NCBI RefSeq assembly: GCF_003385955.1 | Contig: NZ_QRDW01000001.1 | Span: 1-64,000, forward strand | Source of the DNA: Aestuariispira insulae | GTDB lineage: Bacteria > Pseudomonadota > Alphaproteobacteria > UBA8366 > Aestuariispiraceae | Reading direction: 5' to 3' | DNA length: 64,000 bases | Part shown: positions 34,449 to 46,549 of the stretch, one piece after another | Layout: the number at the start of each line of letters is the position of its first letter | How positions within the stretch are numbered: position 1 is the stretch's first letter | Made by a program: the position numbers and the translations under genes | Notes under the pieces: generated by a model | Seen by the model: the letters and a program-made list of their open reading frames with translations, nothing else | Told to the model about the DNA's origin: nothing | Database searches by the model: none

Positions 34449-35569
34449 TCCTCACCCCTGTTTTCAGATTGGTTTTCCGGCCGGATCATCGGCAGCAAAA
34501 CATTGAACACAGTATTTTTGGGACGGGAATCCAGATCGATGACCCCGCCGTGATCACTGACAAACTTAGCCACCAGCGCCAGCCCCAAGCCCGAGCCCCC
34601 CTGTTTGGTCGATATGAAAGGATCAAAAAGATGCCGGCGCATATCATCTGGAATCCCAGGCCCGTTATCCTGAATACTGACCACCAGCGGCAAATAAAGC
34701 ATGCTGTCGACACCCGGGACAGTTAACCGGACCCCATGCCTGTAGGAAGTTGTCACCGTCACTTCCCCATCGGAAGACTCTACGGCCTCGACCGCATTCT
34801 TGACCAGATTCAGGAAGATCTGGATCAGTTGATCCCGGTTGCCAAATACCGGCGGCAGCGAGGGATCATATTTGATGACATGTTTAACCCCTTTTCCAAA
34901 ACCAGCTTTTGACAGCTGTATGACATGATCAAGAACTTCGTGGATATTGACCGGGCTTCGCTGCAGGCCAGGGTTATCGGAAAAGACCTCCATGCTATCG
35001 AGCAGTTTCACAATCCTGTCTGTTTCCTCAACGATCAGTTTGGTCAACTGCCGGTCCTCCGGCTCGACCATCGCCTCAAGAAGCTGAGCCGCACCGCGAA
35101 TACCGGACAGGGGATTTTTCACCTCATGTGCCAACATGGCGGAAAGCGCGGATACAGAGCGTGCGGCACCCCGCTGCAACAGACTGTCATTCAACTTGCC
35201 AGCAATCGTTTCAGGCCGCAGAACCAACACCACCTTTCTGGTATCATCCACAATGGGGGCCGCATCAATTGAGACTATATTCTCCCCCGTCCTGGGCGTG
35301 GAAAGCGGCACTGAATGCTCGGTCATACTGTTTCCCGAACGGCGCACTTTGAAAAGCAGTGCCATCATCGGGCTGTCATGGGGAATCAAATCTTGAAGAT
35401 TGGATCGCTGCAGCATCGCGACACTGCCGCGGAAAAACTGCTCCGCCGCGCCATTCACATAAACCACATCATCACTGGAATCGACCACCAGCACTGGATC
35501 CGGCAATGAACTTAGAATAGAATCGAACCCCAATCCCGGACCTTTGCCCTTTAGATCACCGCCATCCAT
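34445..35569 (-). CDS. ntrB: Nitrogen sensor kinase NtrB
   Basis: A 374-residue cytosolic histidine kinase. A PAS domain lies at the N-terminus, the H box is '[19 protein letters not shown]', and the ATPase has '[20 protein letters not shown]' and '[12 protein letters not shown]'. Without membrane helices it is regulated by PII. It follows dusB with one base between them, the conserved nifR3-ntrBC operon. Confidence 0.96.
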   Translation of the reverse strand: MDGGDLKGKGPGLGFDSILSSLPDPVLVVDSSDDVVYVNGAAEQFFRGSVAMLQRSNLQDLIPHDSPMMALLFKVRRSGNSMTEHSVPLSTPRTGENIVSIDAAPIVDDTRKVVLVLRPETIAGKLNDSLLQRGAARSVSALSAMLAHEVKNPLSGIRGAAQLLEAMVEPEDRQLTKLIVEETDRIVKLLDSMEVFSDNPGLQRSPVNIHEVLDHVIQLSKAGFGKGVKHVIKYDPSLPPVFGNRDQLIQIFLNLVKNAVEAVESSDGEVTVTTSYRHGVRLTVPGVDSMLYLPLVVSIQDNGPGIPDDMRRHLFDPFISTKQGGSGLGLALVAKFVSDHGGVIDLDSRPKNTVFNVLLPMIRPENQSENRGEE

Positions 35570-35570
35570 A

Positions 35571-36584
35571 TCAAACGTCTCCGGCGGGTAATGCGCACAT
35601 CAGGTCTGACATGCGTGCGTAATAGTCACAAATGGCATCAACAACTTTTTGTGGCTCTTCCATTTTGACCAAATCATTCCGAACCGCGGCCGCACCCGGC
35701 AAATTCTTGATGTACCAAGCAAGATGTTTACGGGCCATACGGACACCGCTGTAAGTGCCATGATGGCTCAGGATCAAATCATAATGTTCCAGCAACAGAT
35801 CCCGCTGTCGCACAATATCCGGATCATCAATCCTCTCGCCACGATCCAGAAACGCAATCACCTGGGCCAAAAACCAGGGGCGCCCCTGGGCCCCACGACC
35901 AATCATCACACCATCCGCCCCGGATTTTTCCAGACATCTTGCTGCCTTGGAACGGTCAGTAATATCGCCATTGGCAATGACCGGAAGCGAGACCGCCTGC
36001 TTGACCTTGCGAATGAAGGACCAGTCCGCTTGGCCGGTATATTTCTGCTCACGGGTTCGGCCATGGACTGTTACCATCCGGATGCCAGAGTCTTCTGCGA
36101 TCCGCGCCAGTTCTGGCGCATTTCTCATATCCATATCCCAGCCGGTGCGCATTTTCATCGTGACCGGGCGTGAGACCGCCCCCACAACCGCCGTCAGGAT
36201 ATCCGTTGCCAAAGGCAGATCCCGCATGATGGCGGAACCACATAGTTTGTTGGTGACTTTCTTGGCGGGACAACCAAAATTGATATCGATTATGTCTGCG
36301 CCCAAATCTTCACAGAATTTGGCGGCTTCCGCCATGACATAGGGATCATGCCCCACCAGTTGCACGACTTGAGGCTGCTCGTCCGGTTCTCGTGAGAGGC
36401 GCTTCATGGTGCCTTTGGTCTCGCGCAGCGCCTCATTGCTGGCCACCATTTCAGAAACCACCATCCCAGCACCCTGGCGACGCACCATTTTACGAAACGG
36501 CAGATCCGTCACACCGGACATCGGTGCCAAAAGCACCGGATTGGCGATGGTGACATCACCGATATTGATCGACGATAAGGTCAT
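35571..36584 (-). CDS. dusB: tRNA-dihydrouridine synthase DusB (NifR3)
   Basis: A 337-residue FMN-dependent enzyme reducing uridine in the tRNA D loop. 'NPVLLAPMSGVTDLPFR' at the start, 'DINFGCPAKKV' with the catalytic Cys, 'VTVHGRTREQ' and 'VIANGDITD' are family motifs. First gene of the ntrBC operon. The promoter should lie in the 86-bp gap upstream (36585-36670). Confidence 0.95.
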   Translation of the reverse strand: MTLSSINIGDVTIANPVLLAPMSGVTDLPFRKMVRRQGAGMVVSEMVASNEALRETKGTMKRLSREPDEQPQVVQLVGHDPYVMAEAAKFCEDLGADIIDINFGCPAKKVTNKLCGSAIMRDLPLATDILTAVVGAVSRPVTMKMRTGWDMDMRNAPELARIAEDSGIRMVTVHGRTREQKYTGQADWSFIRKVKQAVSLPVIANGDITDRSKAARCLEKSGADGVMIGRGAQGRPWFLAQVIAFLDRGERIDDPDIVRQRDLLLEHYDLILSHHGTYSGVRMARKHLAWYIKNLPGAAAVRNDLVKMEEPQKVVDAICDYYARMSDLMCALPAGDV

Positions 36585-36670
36585 GAATTACGCAATCTAA
36601 AAACAGCGATTAAAATTTAGGCAATCAATAGCGGAGTTCAGCCCGCAAGGCCAGATTTTTTGATCCCTGC

Positions 36671-37483
36671 TTAAGAAACCAGCAGCCCGATGATCAACTT
36701 CACCCCGGGATAGCCCAGCACAACAAGCAAATAAGCCAGCAGCAATAACCGCGAAGCCCGCTTACCCCGCACTCCAAAACGGTGATTTGCCAACAGAAGA
36801 AAGCCGATGACAACAAATGCCAACAGCGAGAGCACTTCTTTATGGCTGAAGCTCAACAAGACACCTTTGGATGTATATTCAACCGCCATACCAGACAGGA
36901 GACTGACCGCCAGCACCCCTTCGGCAAGGGAGAGCATTCGCATCTGCAGACTTTCCGCCGCCATCACGGGTGGCAGTCCATCCGCCAGGATATTGCGCAT
37001 CTTCCTTTTGAGGGCATGTTCCTTGATCCAGACAGCCAGGGAAGCGCATGCCGCAATGGTAAGCATCGCATAAGTGGCCACCGCTGTGCCAATATGAACG
37101 AATATCCAAGCCGTTCCGTTAAAATCCTGCGCAACAGCGACAGACGGTGCGGGTGCAAAAATATACCATCCCATTGCAAAAAAAGCCGTTGCCGTCACCA
37201 AAGGCAGAAATAATCCGGAAAGGTCATACACCGTCTTGTTAACAGGAAGGATTAGGGCAAAAATTGCGATGCTTGCCGCAACCGTCAGCCAAATGGTGTG
37301 CACAAAATCCCCAGACCAACCACCCCGCATTGCCAGCCAAACCTGGAACAGCGATAACCCGGAAATCACGCCGATCAGACACGCCATCACAGCGCGTTTA
37401 CGCCAACGGGCATGCGCATAAAGGGAAATCAGCGCAAAAAACACGGGCAGCGAATAGGTTAGGACTTGAGACATCTGGTTCAT
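36671..37483 (-). CDS. CcsA/YpjD-type cytochrome c assembly membrane protein
   Basis: A 270-residue protein with eight predicted helices and the core of the CcmC/CcsA haem-handling family. Conserved His residues occur near 'FVHTIW', 'FVHIGTAVATYAM' and 'FSHKEVLSL', compatible with haem ligands. The family member in this position (often annotated YpjD/HemX-like) is less well studied than CcsA. Divergent from ispDF across 74 bp. Confidence 0.8.
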   Translation of the reverse strand: MNQMSQVLTYSLPVFFALISLYAHARWRKRAVMACLIGVISGLSLFQVWLAMRGGWSGDFVHTIWLTVAASIAIFALILPVNKTVYDLSGLFLPLVTATAFFAMGWYIFAPAPSVAVAQDFNGTAWIFVHIGTAVATYAMLTIAACASLAVWIKEHALKRKMRNILADGLPPVMAAESLQMRMLSLAEGVLAVSLLSGMAVEYTSKGVLLSFSHKEVLSLLAFVVIGFLLLANHRFGVRGKRASRLLLLAYLLVVLGYPGVKLIIGLLVS

Positions 37484-37557
37484 CCCGCGATATATATCAC
37501 TCTAAATCGTCACTGCCAGTTCCTTTCTGGCATAGAAGCAAAAGGGTTGAAAAAATC

Positions 37558-38706
37558 ATGCCGGGATGTGTGGCATTGATCGTCGCCGCAGGCCGCGGAA
37601 AGCGTGCCGGAAGCGGTATCCCCAAGCAATATCGGGATGCCGGAGGCATGCCGCTGTTGCGAAGGACCGTGTGCAGCCTGAACGCCCATCCTGTAATTGA
37701 CAGTGTCCATGTGGTGATTCACCCGGACGACCAGGAGCTGTACCAGCAAGCGGTAAAAGGATTGGAACTGGCCGCCCCTATTCATGGTGGGACCGAGAGG
37801 CAGGATTCTGTTCGGCACGGTCTGGAAGCCCTTGAAGATATCAATCCCGATCTGGTCTTGATCCATGATGCCGCACGTCCTTTTGCAAGCGCTGATCTCA
37901 TCAGCCGAACCATCACAGCCCTGAAGGATCATGTCGCAGCCATTCCTGGCTTGCCGGTTGTGGACACCGTAAAACGCACCGATAAAAACGGCCATATTGC
38001 TGAGACACTGGATCGTGCCAGCCTGTATCGCGCCCAGACACCACAAGGCTTCAGATTTGTGGAAATTCTCGCCGCGCACCGACAGTACGCAGGGGAGATT
38101 CTCACGGATGACGCGGCCGTCGCCGAAAAAGCAGGGCTTGATGTTTTGATCGTCCCTGGGGAAGAATCGAATATCAAACTCACAACGCCGGAAGACTTTA
38201 TAAAGACAGGCCCTCACATGAACCAATCCAGACTTCCACGCTGCGGCAATGGGTTTGACGTGCATCGTTTTACTGATGGCGATCATGTGATCCTCTGCGG
38301 CGTCAAAATCCCGCACAACCAGAAACTTGAGGGCCATTCAGATGCCGATGTCGCCATGCATGCCCTGACCGATGCCTTGCTTGGCACAATCGCCGCCGGT
38401 GATATTGGAACCCATTTTCCGCCCAGTGACCCGCAGTGGAAAGGCGCCGCCTCGGACAAGTTCCTGTCACACGCAGCCAAACTGATCCGGGAACGCGGTG
38501 GTGAAATCGCCAATGTCGACATCACCATCATTTGCCAGGCACCTAAAGTCGGCCCCTATCGGGAAACCATGACAATATCGATCGCCCAAATTCTGGAAAT
38601 TCCGGAAGACCGGGTCAGCATCAAGGCCACCACAACGGAAAAGCTCGGCTTTACCGGTCGGAAGGAAGGAATCGCCGCGCAAGCAACCGCCATGGTGCTG
38701 GCATGA
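37558..38706 (+). CDS. ispDF: Bifunctional IspD-IspF (MEP isoprenoid pathway)
   Basis: A 382-residue fusion. IspD (about 1-222) has 'VALIVAAGRGKRAG', 'GGTERQDSVRHGL', 'IHDAARPF' and 'RAQTPQGFR'. IspF (about 223-382) has 'GNGFDVHRF', 'HSDADVAMHALTDALLG' and 'KATTTEKLGFTGRKEGI'. It makes CDP-methylerythritol and then the cyclodiphosphate. The fused form is typical of alphaproteobacteria and some epsilonproteobacteria. The ATG at 37558 is at the true N-terminus; the frame is open further upstream without homology. Confidence 0.96.
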   Translation: MPGCVALIVAAGRGKRAGSGIPKQYRDAGGMPLLRRTVCSLNAHPVIDSVHVVIHPDDQELYQQAVKGLELAAPIHGGTERQDSVRHGLEALEDINPDLVLIHDAARPFASADLISRTITALKDHVAAIPGLPVVDTVKRTDKNGHIAETLDRASLYRAQTPQGFRFVEILAAHRQYAGEILTDDAAVAEKAGLDVLIVPGEESNIKLTTPEDFIKTGPHMNQSRLPRCGNGFDVHRFTDGDHVILCGVKIPHNQKLEGHSDADVAMHALTDALLGTIAAGDIGTHFPPSDPQWKGAASDKFLSHAAKLIRERGGEIANVDITIICQAPKVGPYRETMTISIAQILEIPEDRVSIKATTTEKLGFTGRKEGIAAQATAMVLA

Positions 38707-39194
38707 CCAAGACAAACCGACCGCCCTTTCTCCATCCCGCCAACTGGATCTCCACCTGGTTCGGCGCAGGCTATCTGCGCCCCGCATCAGGCACCTGGGG
38801 TACATTGGCCGCCCTGCCCTTTGCCTGGGCAATTGGCCAATCCTTCGGCCAGACAGGCCTGTTCATCATGGCCCTGATGGCCTATGGGGTCGGCATCTGG
38901 AGTTCCGGGCTATATTCCCAGATGACACAATCCCATGACGCCAGTGAAGTCGTCATTGATGAAGTGGCCGGCATTTGGTTGACTTTGGCCGCTATCCCGC
39001 TCTCTTTATCATCACTGGTGGTCGGCTTTTTCCTGTTCCGGATCATGGATATCGTGAAGCCCTTTCCTGCCAATATGGCAGACAAGCGCCTTCCCGGCGG
39101 CATCGGGATTATGACCGACGATATGATTGCCGGCCTCTATGCCGGTATAGCCCTCTATTACATCAATGATTACGGCTGGCTTCCCTATGTTTGA
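38703..39194 (+). CDS. pgpA: Phosphatidylglycerophosphatase A
   Basis: A 163-residue membrane enzyme. 'FGAGYLRPASGTWGTLAALP' and 'DEVAGIW' are family motifs, and three to four helices follow. It removes phosphate from phosphatidylglycerol phosphate. ATGA overlap with ispDF. The end overlaps the start of the next gene by eight bases. Confidence 0.93.
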   Translation: MTKTNRPPFLHPANWISTWFGAGYLRPASGTWGTLAALPFAWAIGQSFGQTGLFIMALMAYGVGIWSSGLYSQMTQSHDASEVVIDEVAGIWLTLAAIPLSLSSLVVGFFLFRIMDIVKPFPANMADKRLPGGIGIMTDDMIAGLYAGIALYYINDYGWLPYV

Positions 39195-39675
39195 CGAGAC
39201 CATACTGCAATTAGCAACAGACGTTCTTCAAGCCTGCCGCCAGCGAGGCTGGAAGCTAGCCACAGCGGAATCCTGTACCGGCGGATTGATCTGTGGCGCA
39301 CTCACAGAAATCGCCGGATCCTCTGATGTGGTTGACCGCGGCTTTAACACCTATTCCAACGACGCCAAGATCGACATGCTGGACGTGCCGGAAGATTTGT
39401 TTCCCGCCGTAGGGGCCGTCAGCCATGAGGTGGCCCATGAAATGGCGCTTGGCGCGCTAACGCATTCTGCCGCCGATATCAGCATTTCCGTGACCGGAGT
39501 TGCCGGACCCGGCGCGTCCGAGGCCAAGCCCACCGGTCTGGTTTATATCGGGATCGCAACCCGCGACGGTTTATGCACGGTGATAAAAAGTAACTTTACA
39601 GGCGATCGTTCCGACGTTCGCCTCGCAACCGTCAGGAAGGCCTTGAGCCAAACTCTTGAAAGACTGAGTCTCTAA
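39187..39675 (+). CDS. pncC: Nicotinamide-nucleotide amidohydrolase (CinA C-terminal, PncC)
   Basis: About 162 residues comprising only the CinA C-terminal domain. 'TAESCTGGLICGALTEIAGSS' holds the catalytic Ser and Thr region, followed by 'GFNTYSNDAK', 'AVSHEVAHEMA' and 'SVTGVAGPG'. It deamidates NMN to nicotinate mononucleotide. The ATG at 39187 matches the family start; an ATG at 39166 would extend it by seven residues. The end overlaps the end of the convergent XRE regulator gene by four bases. Confidence 0.92.
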   Translation: MFDETILQLATDVLQACRQRGWKLATAESCTGGLICGALTEIAGSSDVVDRGFNTYSNDAKIDMLDVPEDLFPAVGAVSHEVAHEMALGALTHSAADISISVTGVAGPGASEAKPTGLVYIGIATRDGLCTVIKSNFTGDRSDVRLATVRKALSQTLERLSL

Positions 39676-40394
39676 CCCGTTCGGCCAGTCACTTTCAGGA
39701 ATTGCACCAGATTTTGCATTGGATGGCCCTGCCGGTCACCAAAATGGGCAACCAGCCCCTCCCAATTGCCAATCAGATCGACAAGGTCCTTGGGATGTGA
39801 CAGTACCATCCGATCAGCATTGCGCAACCTAGCCGCCACCTCATCCGCTGGATTGATCGTCGTATCATCCAGAATGTCGGGGATATATTCCAAATCAGCG
39901 CCATATTTCGCAAATGCGACCAGCATGATTCCAGCAACCTCGGCAACGCGGGCGCCGCCGGAAAGGTTGAAATCAACCTGATCAAACAGGATCGACCGGC
40001 TTTTCCCTTCTGCTAGAAGGCAGATGCGGTGCGGCTCATCCCCTTCATGCACATTATGCGCCCAGCGCACAAAAAACAGCAGCCGGTCCAATTTGAACAG
40101 CTTATCCTGGGTGAGAAGCTCCAACACACGTTGGCTGGCTGCATAAGTGTCGTAAGTGGTGGGCCGCAATAAGGTCGACAAGGAGACGGTTTCGTGAACG
40201 CCGTCGCTTTCCATGGTAACCCCGGCAGATTCCAGGGCACGCTGGATTGCTTCCAGGGTGCTGGCCCGTGGATCACCAAGGCCACGTTCAATATTATTGA
40301 GCGTCGCGAGCGAGACGCCTGCCGCCTTGGCAAGCTCACTTTGCTTGGCATTGATCAAGGCGCGTCCGGCCCTGATTTGTGCAGAGGTGATCAC
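39672..40394 (-). CDS. XRE-family transcriptional regulator
   Basis: A 240-residue regulator. The Cro/C1-type HTH is at about 5-58 (RALINAKQSELAKAAGVSLATLNNIERG). The C-terminal 170 residues match no domain I know; they include 'LLFFVRWAHNVHEGDEPHRI' and end 'FLKVTGRTG'. Start GTG. Inverted repeats flank its promoter (40400-40408 and 40448-40456), which suggests autoregulation. Target genes unknown. Confidence 0.8.
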   Translation of the reverse strand: MITSAQIRAGRALINAKQSELAKAAGVSLATLNNIERGLGDPRASTLEAIQRALESAGVTMESDGVHETVSLSTLLRPTTYDTYAASQRVLELLTQDKLFKLDRLLFFVRWAHNVHEGDEPHRICLLAEGKSRSILFDQVDFNLSGGARVAEVAGIMLVAFAKYGADLEYIPDILDDTTINPADEVAARLRNADRMVLSHPKDLVDLIGNWEGLVAHFGDRQGHPMQNLVQFLKVTGRTG

Positions 40395-40399
40395 TCGCC

Positions 40400-40456
40400 C
40401 ATCCCGAAATTACGCTTAAAACCTAATAGAGTCAGTTTTATATCAAATTCGGGATG
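40400..40456. repeat. Inverted repeat pair in the XRE regulator promoter
   Basis: CATCCCGAA (40400-40408) and TTCGGGATG (40448-40456) are perfect inverted copies separated by 39 bases, about 4.6 helical turns centre to centre. One copy lies next to the start codon, the other next to a possible minus-strand -10 (TATAAA, about 40436-40441). Likely operators for the regulator just downstream. Confidence 0.55.
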
Positions 40457-40562
40457 AATGAAACACGAGATTTGGTAGGAAGAAATTCGACGAACACAAG
40501 ACTCAGATTTCGATTCGCAGCCGATTCGAATCACCTCAAATCATAACTACAAATGAAGTTTT

Positions 40563-41003
40563 TTAATGTTCGCACCCATATAACTGATCAGCGCGCGCTT
40601 TAAAAGCCGAGACCATTTTATGAACAGCTTCGTTAAAAAGTGCCCCAATAAGCGCCTGCAAGATTCGTGACTTGAATTCAAAATCGATATAGAAATCGAT
40701 ATTGCATCCGCCATCTGCAGGCAAGAATTTCCAATGGTTTTTCAGATGCTTGAACGGACCATTCTCATACTGAACATCAATTATGAGATTCTCTTTGTCC
40801 AAATGCACCCGGCTGGTATAGCGCTCGTTGATCCCCTTAAATCCGATGATCAAATCCGCCACCACGACATCCTCAACGCGCTTACGAATACGCGCACCGC
40901 AACACCAGGGCAGAAATTCGGGATAGCGTTCGATATCCGCAACGAGATCGAAAAGCTGTTCCGGGCTATGGGGGACAAATTCTATCTTTGCATGGGTAGG
41001 CAA
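40563..41003 (-). CDS. Coq10/RatA-like START-domain protein
   Basis: A 146-residue START/Bet v1-fold protein of the Coq10/RatA family. 'SPEQLFDLVADIERYPEFLPWC' and 'VDIQYENGPFKHLKNHW'-type strands are characteristic. In alphaproteobacteria it is thought to bind ubiquinone and support respiration; the RatA name in E. coli refers to a disputed toxin role. Start TTG at 41003 with GAG upstream. Downstream of lipA on the same strand by 34 bp, a conserved neighbour. Confidence 0.88.
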   Translation of the reverse strand: MPTHAKIEFVPHSPEQLFDLVADIERYPEFLPWCCGARIRKRVEDVVVADLIIGFKGINERYTSRVHLDKENLIIDVQYENGPFKHLKNHWKFLPADGGCNIDFYIDFEFKSRILQALIGALFNEAVHKMVSAFKARADQLYGCEH

Positions 41004-41037
41004 AGCGCTAACTCACTAAAATGGTCCGTTACCGGGC

Positions 41038-41991
41038 TCACCTAGCATTTGCGAGCTGCTTTTGTCTAGCCTCGCGCAAGCGGGCAAAATCATCGCCCGC
41101 GAGATAGCTTGACCGGGTCAGCGGTGACGAAGACACCATCAGAAAGCCTTTTGACCGCGCCATGACCGCGTATGCGTCAAACTCCTCCGGAGTGACAAAC
41201 CGGTCAATCGCCGCATGTTTCGGGGTCGGCTGCAGATATTGGCCAATCGTCAGAAAATCCACATCAGCCGCCCGGTAATCATCCATGATCTGTTGGACTT
41301 CGATTTTTTCCTCACCCAGCCCGACCATGATACCGGATTTGGTAAAGATGGAAGGATCCAGCTGTTTTACGCGGTCCAGCAGATTAAGGGAATGGTAATA
41401 GCGCGCACCTGGACGGATTGTCGGATAAAGGCGTGGCACGGTTTCCATATTATGGTTAAACACATCAGGCTTGGCCTCTACCACAACCTCAAGCGCACCG
41501 GGCTTATCCTTGAAATCAGGTGTCAGGATCTCAATCGTGGTATCCGGAGCTTTCTTGCGGATCGCTGCGATGGTCTCCGCAAAATGCTGAGCGCCGCCAT
41601 CTTCCAGATCATCCCGGTCAACGGAAGTAATCACCACATGTTCCAGGCCAAGCTTGGCGGTTGCATCCGCGACCCGGAAAGGTTCAAACGGGTCCAGACG
41701 ACCGGGCTTGCCGGTCGCAACATTGCAAAAGGCACAAGCCCGTGTGCAAATCTCCCCCATGATCATAAATGTGGCATGCCGCTTGGACCAGCATTCACCG
41801 ATATTGGGACAGGAAGCCTCTTCACAAACGGTCGTGAGGTTATGCTCGCGCACCAAACCCGCCGTCGCCTTGTATTCCTTACTCACCGGTGCTTTCACAC
41901 GAATCCATTCCGGCTTGCGCTGGATCGGATTATCTGGGCGATTCCGTTTTTCAGGATGGCGGAATTGGCGCGTTTCGGAATTTTCACTCAT
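41038..41991 (-). CDS. lipA: Lipoyl synthase
   Basis: About 317 residues. The auxiliary cluster cysteines lie in '[13 protein letters not shown]', the radical SAM cluster in '[10 protein letters not shown]', and the C-terminal Ser of the RSSYLAGD motif is present. It inserts two sulphurs into octanoyl groups on the E2 proteins, including those of the neighbouring PDH complex. ATG 41991 has AAGGA seven bases upstream. Confidence 0.97.
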   Translation of the reverse strand: MSENSETRQFRHPEKRNRPDNPIQRKPEWIRVKAPVSKEYKATAGLVREHNLTTVCEEASCPNIGECWSKRHATFMIMGEICTRACAFCNVATGKPGRLDPFEPFRVADATAKLGLEHVVITSVDRDDLEDGGAQHFAETIAAIRKKAPDTTIEILTPDFKDKPGALEVVVEAKPDVFNHNMETVPRLYPTIRPGARYYHSLNLLDRVKQLDPSIFTKSGIMVGLGEEKIEVQQIMDDYRAADVDFLTIGQYLQPTPKHAAIDRFVTPEEFDAYAVMARSKGFLMVSSSPLTRSSYLAGDDFARLREARQKQLANAR

Positions 41992-42024
41992 TGAGACTTC
42001 CTTCATACCCAGGCCAGATACGGC

Positions 42025-42270
42025 TCAGACCTCTTCGATCTTGATCTTATGGTAGCCTGCCTTGGCATTTTTTAACGTGGTACTGATCGCCGTGACCAGT
42101 TGGTTCACAGCTTCCTTGTCATAGTCAGCCGACTGGGTATTCAGAGACAAATCCGTTTTGATGATAAGAATATGCTTCCAATCACCGCCATCCCATTCCA
42201 GTTGCCGGACCACTTTCCTGATCCTTGGATGACGCAATGTAGCCATCTTCTCCACAGCTTCCATTTCCAT
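42025..42270 (-). CDS. Small conserved-looking protein between lpd and lipA
   Basis: An 81-residue soluble protein without a domain I recognise. It is rich in Lys and Glu with alternating strands (HILIIKTDLSL near the middle, YHKIKIEEV at the end), suggesting a small alpha/beta fold. It lies 33 bp upstream of lipA and 108 bp after lpd on the same strand. The ATG has only a weak purine tract upstream; a second ATG two codons on is possible. Its place in a lipoate-related operon hints at a role there. Confidence 0.55.
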   Translation of the reverse strand: MEMEAVEKMATLRHPRIRKVVRQLEWDGGDWKHILIIKTDLSLNTQSADYDKEAVNQLVTAISTTLKNAKAGYHKIKIEEV

Positions 42271-42378
42271 AGAAACGACGCCTTAAAACAAATTTGCCCC
42301 TGCTTATCCCATTCCTCCACAATATCCGGGTGAATTCAAGCGGATTAGACTTAAATTAGCCGGTTATCCGTCGGTCAA

Positions 42379-43791
<1,413 letters not shown>

Positions 43792-43822
43792 TGATCATTT
43801 CCCTTGCGTTTAATGTTGGCGC

Positions 43823-45115
<1,293 letters not shown>

Positions 45116-45139
45116 AATCCGTGTCTCCTCTCACCGAAA

Positions 45140-46516
45140 TCAGCGATAGCAAGCCGCTTTAGCGGCTTCAAAGATATCCTTGGGCTGCGGAAGGGCCAGT
45201 TGTTCCAGGTTGGCCGCATAAGGCAGCGGCACATCCTTGCCATGGACCCGGATCACCGGTGCATCCAACCAATCAAACGCCTGTTCCATCATCTGTGCCG
45301 CCAGTTCAGAACCAATCCCCGCAAAGGGCCAGCCTTCTTCGACGGAAACCAGACGGTTGGTCTTCATAACCGATTTCACGATGGTTTCGGTATCGAGCGG
45401 ACGGATGGTTCGCAGATCGATCACCTCGGCGCTGATACCGGCCTTGGCCAATTCTTCAGCAGCTTCCAAGGCTTTTCCGACCATGATGGAGAACGCGGTG
45501 ATGGTGACATCGGTGCCTTCACGCACGATCTTTGCCTTGCCGATCGGGACGGTCCAGTCATCTGAGTCCGGCACATCAAAGGAAGAGCCATACATAAGCT
45601 CGTTTTCCAGGAAGATAACCGGGTTCGGGTCGCGGATCGCGGATTTCAACAGGCCCTTGGCATCCGCCGCGGACCAGGGACTGACCACTTTAAGGCCCGG
45701 CACATGGCCGTACCAGCTGGCATAACACTGCGAATGTTGGGCCGCAACACGGGATGCCGCGCCATTGGGGCCACGGAAAACCATCGGTGCGCTGATCGCG
45801 CCACCGGACATGTAAAGGCTTTTGGCTGCCGAGTTGATGATGTGGTCGATCGCCTGCATGGCAAAATTGAAGGTCATGAACTCGACAATCGGCTTCATAC
45901 CGGTGAAGGCCGCACCGACCGCGATACCGGCAAAACCATGCTCGGTGATCGGGGTGTCGATGACCCGCTTGTCACCAAATTCATCCAGCAAGCCCTGACT
46001 CACCTTGTAGGCCCCTTGATATTGGGCAACCTCCTCGCCCATCAGGAAGACTTCCTCATCCCGGCGCATCTCTTCGGCCATGGCATCTCGCAAGGCCTCA
46101 CGCACTGTCTGGTTGACGGTCGCACCGGTCCATTCCTGCTCGGCAGCAACAGATGCGGTGGCAGGCGCGGATGCGGTTGCGGGCTCTGACGGCGCTTCCG
46201 ACGCAGGCGCCGGTGCATCTGCCGCAGGGGCCGCCGGTGCGGGAGCGTCCGCATCGATATTCGCGGCATCCTCACCTTCTTCCAGCAGAACCGCGATCGG
46301 GGTATTCACAGCCACATTGTCCGTGCCTTCACCGATCAGGATCTTGCCAACAATACCTTCGTCAACCGCCTCCACTTCCATGGTGGCCTTGTCGGTTTCG
46401 ATTTCAGCGATCACATCGCCAGAGGCGACCGTGTCGCCTTCCTTGATGTTCCATTTTGCAAGCGTGCCTTCGGTCATGGTCGGAGACAGCGCCGGCATCA
46501 AAATCTGAATAGACAT
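45140..46516 (-). CDS. pdhB: Pyruvate dehydrogenase E1 beta with N-terminal lipoyl domain
   Basis: A 458-residue protein. Residues 1-78 are a lipoyl domain nearly identical in pattern to that of E2 (Lys in '[11 protein letters not shown]'), followed by an Ala/Pro/Glu linker (about 85-125) and the E1-beta transketolase domain ('[19 protein letters not shown]', '[19 protein letters not shown]'). The fused lipoyl domain is a known alphaproteobacterial trait. Confidence 0.96.
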   Translation of the reverse strand: MSIQILMPALSPTMTEGTLAKWNIKEGDTVASGDVIAEIETDKATMEVEAVDEGIVGKILIGEGTDNVAVNTPIAVLLEEGEDAANIDADAPAPAAPAADAPAPASEAPSEPATASAPATASVAAEQEWTGATVNQTVREALRDAMAEEMRRDEEVFLMGEEVAQYQGAYKVSQGLLDEFGDKRVIDTPITEHGFAGIAVGAAFTGMKPIVEFMTFNFAMQAIDHIINSAAKSLYMSGGAISAPMVFRGPNGAASRVAAQHSQCYASWYGHVPGLKVVSPWSAADAKGLLKSAIRDPNPVIFLENELMYGSSFDVPDSDDWTVPIGKAKIVREGTDVTITAFSIMVGKALEAAEELAKAGISAEVIDLRTIRPLDTETIVKSVMKTNRLVSVEEGWPFAGIGSELAAQMMEQAFDWLDAPVIRVHGKDVPLPYAANLEQLALPQPKDIFEAAKAACYR

Positions 46517-46549
46517 TAATTTAATCCTCTGGAGAAATCTTAGGCGGTG

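Noticed and set aside
39187-39675. Truncated cinA missing its N-terminal domain
   Set aside because: A stand-alone C-terminal CinA domain (PncC) is a normal, functional family form, so this is not a broken gene.
41215-41994. Plus-strand open frame of 259 codons opposite lipA
   Set aside because: Antisense to a clear lipoyl synthase; no recognisable protein.
45140-46516. Recent fusion of a lipoyl domain to E1-beta
   Set aside because: The lipoyl-E1-beta arrangement is established in alphaproteobacteria and is not novel.
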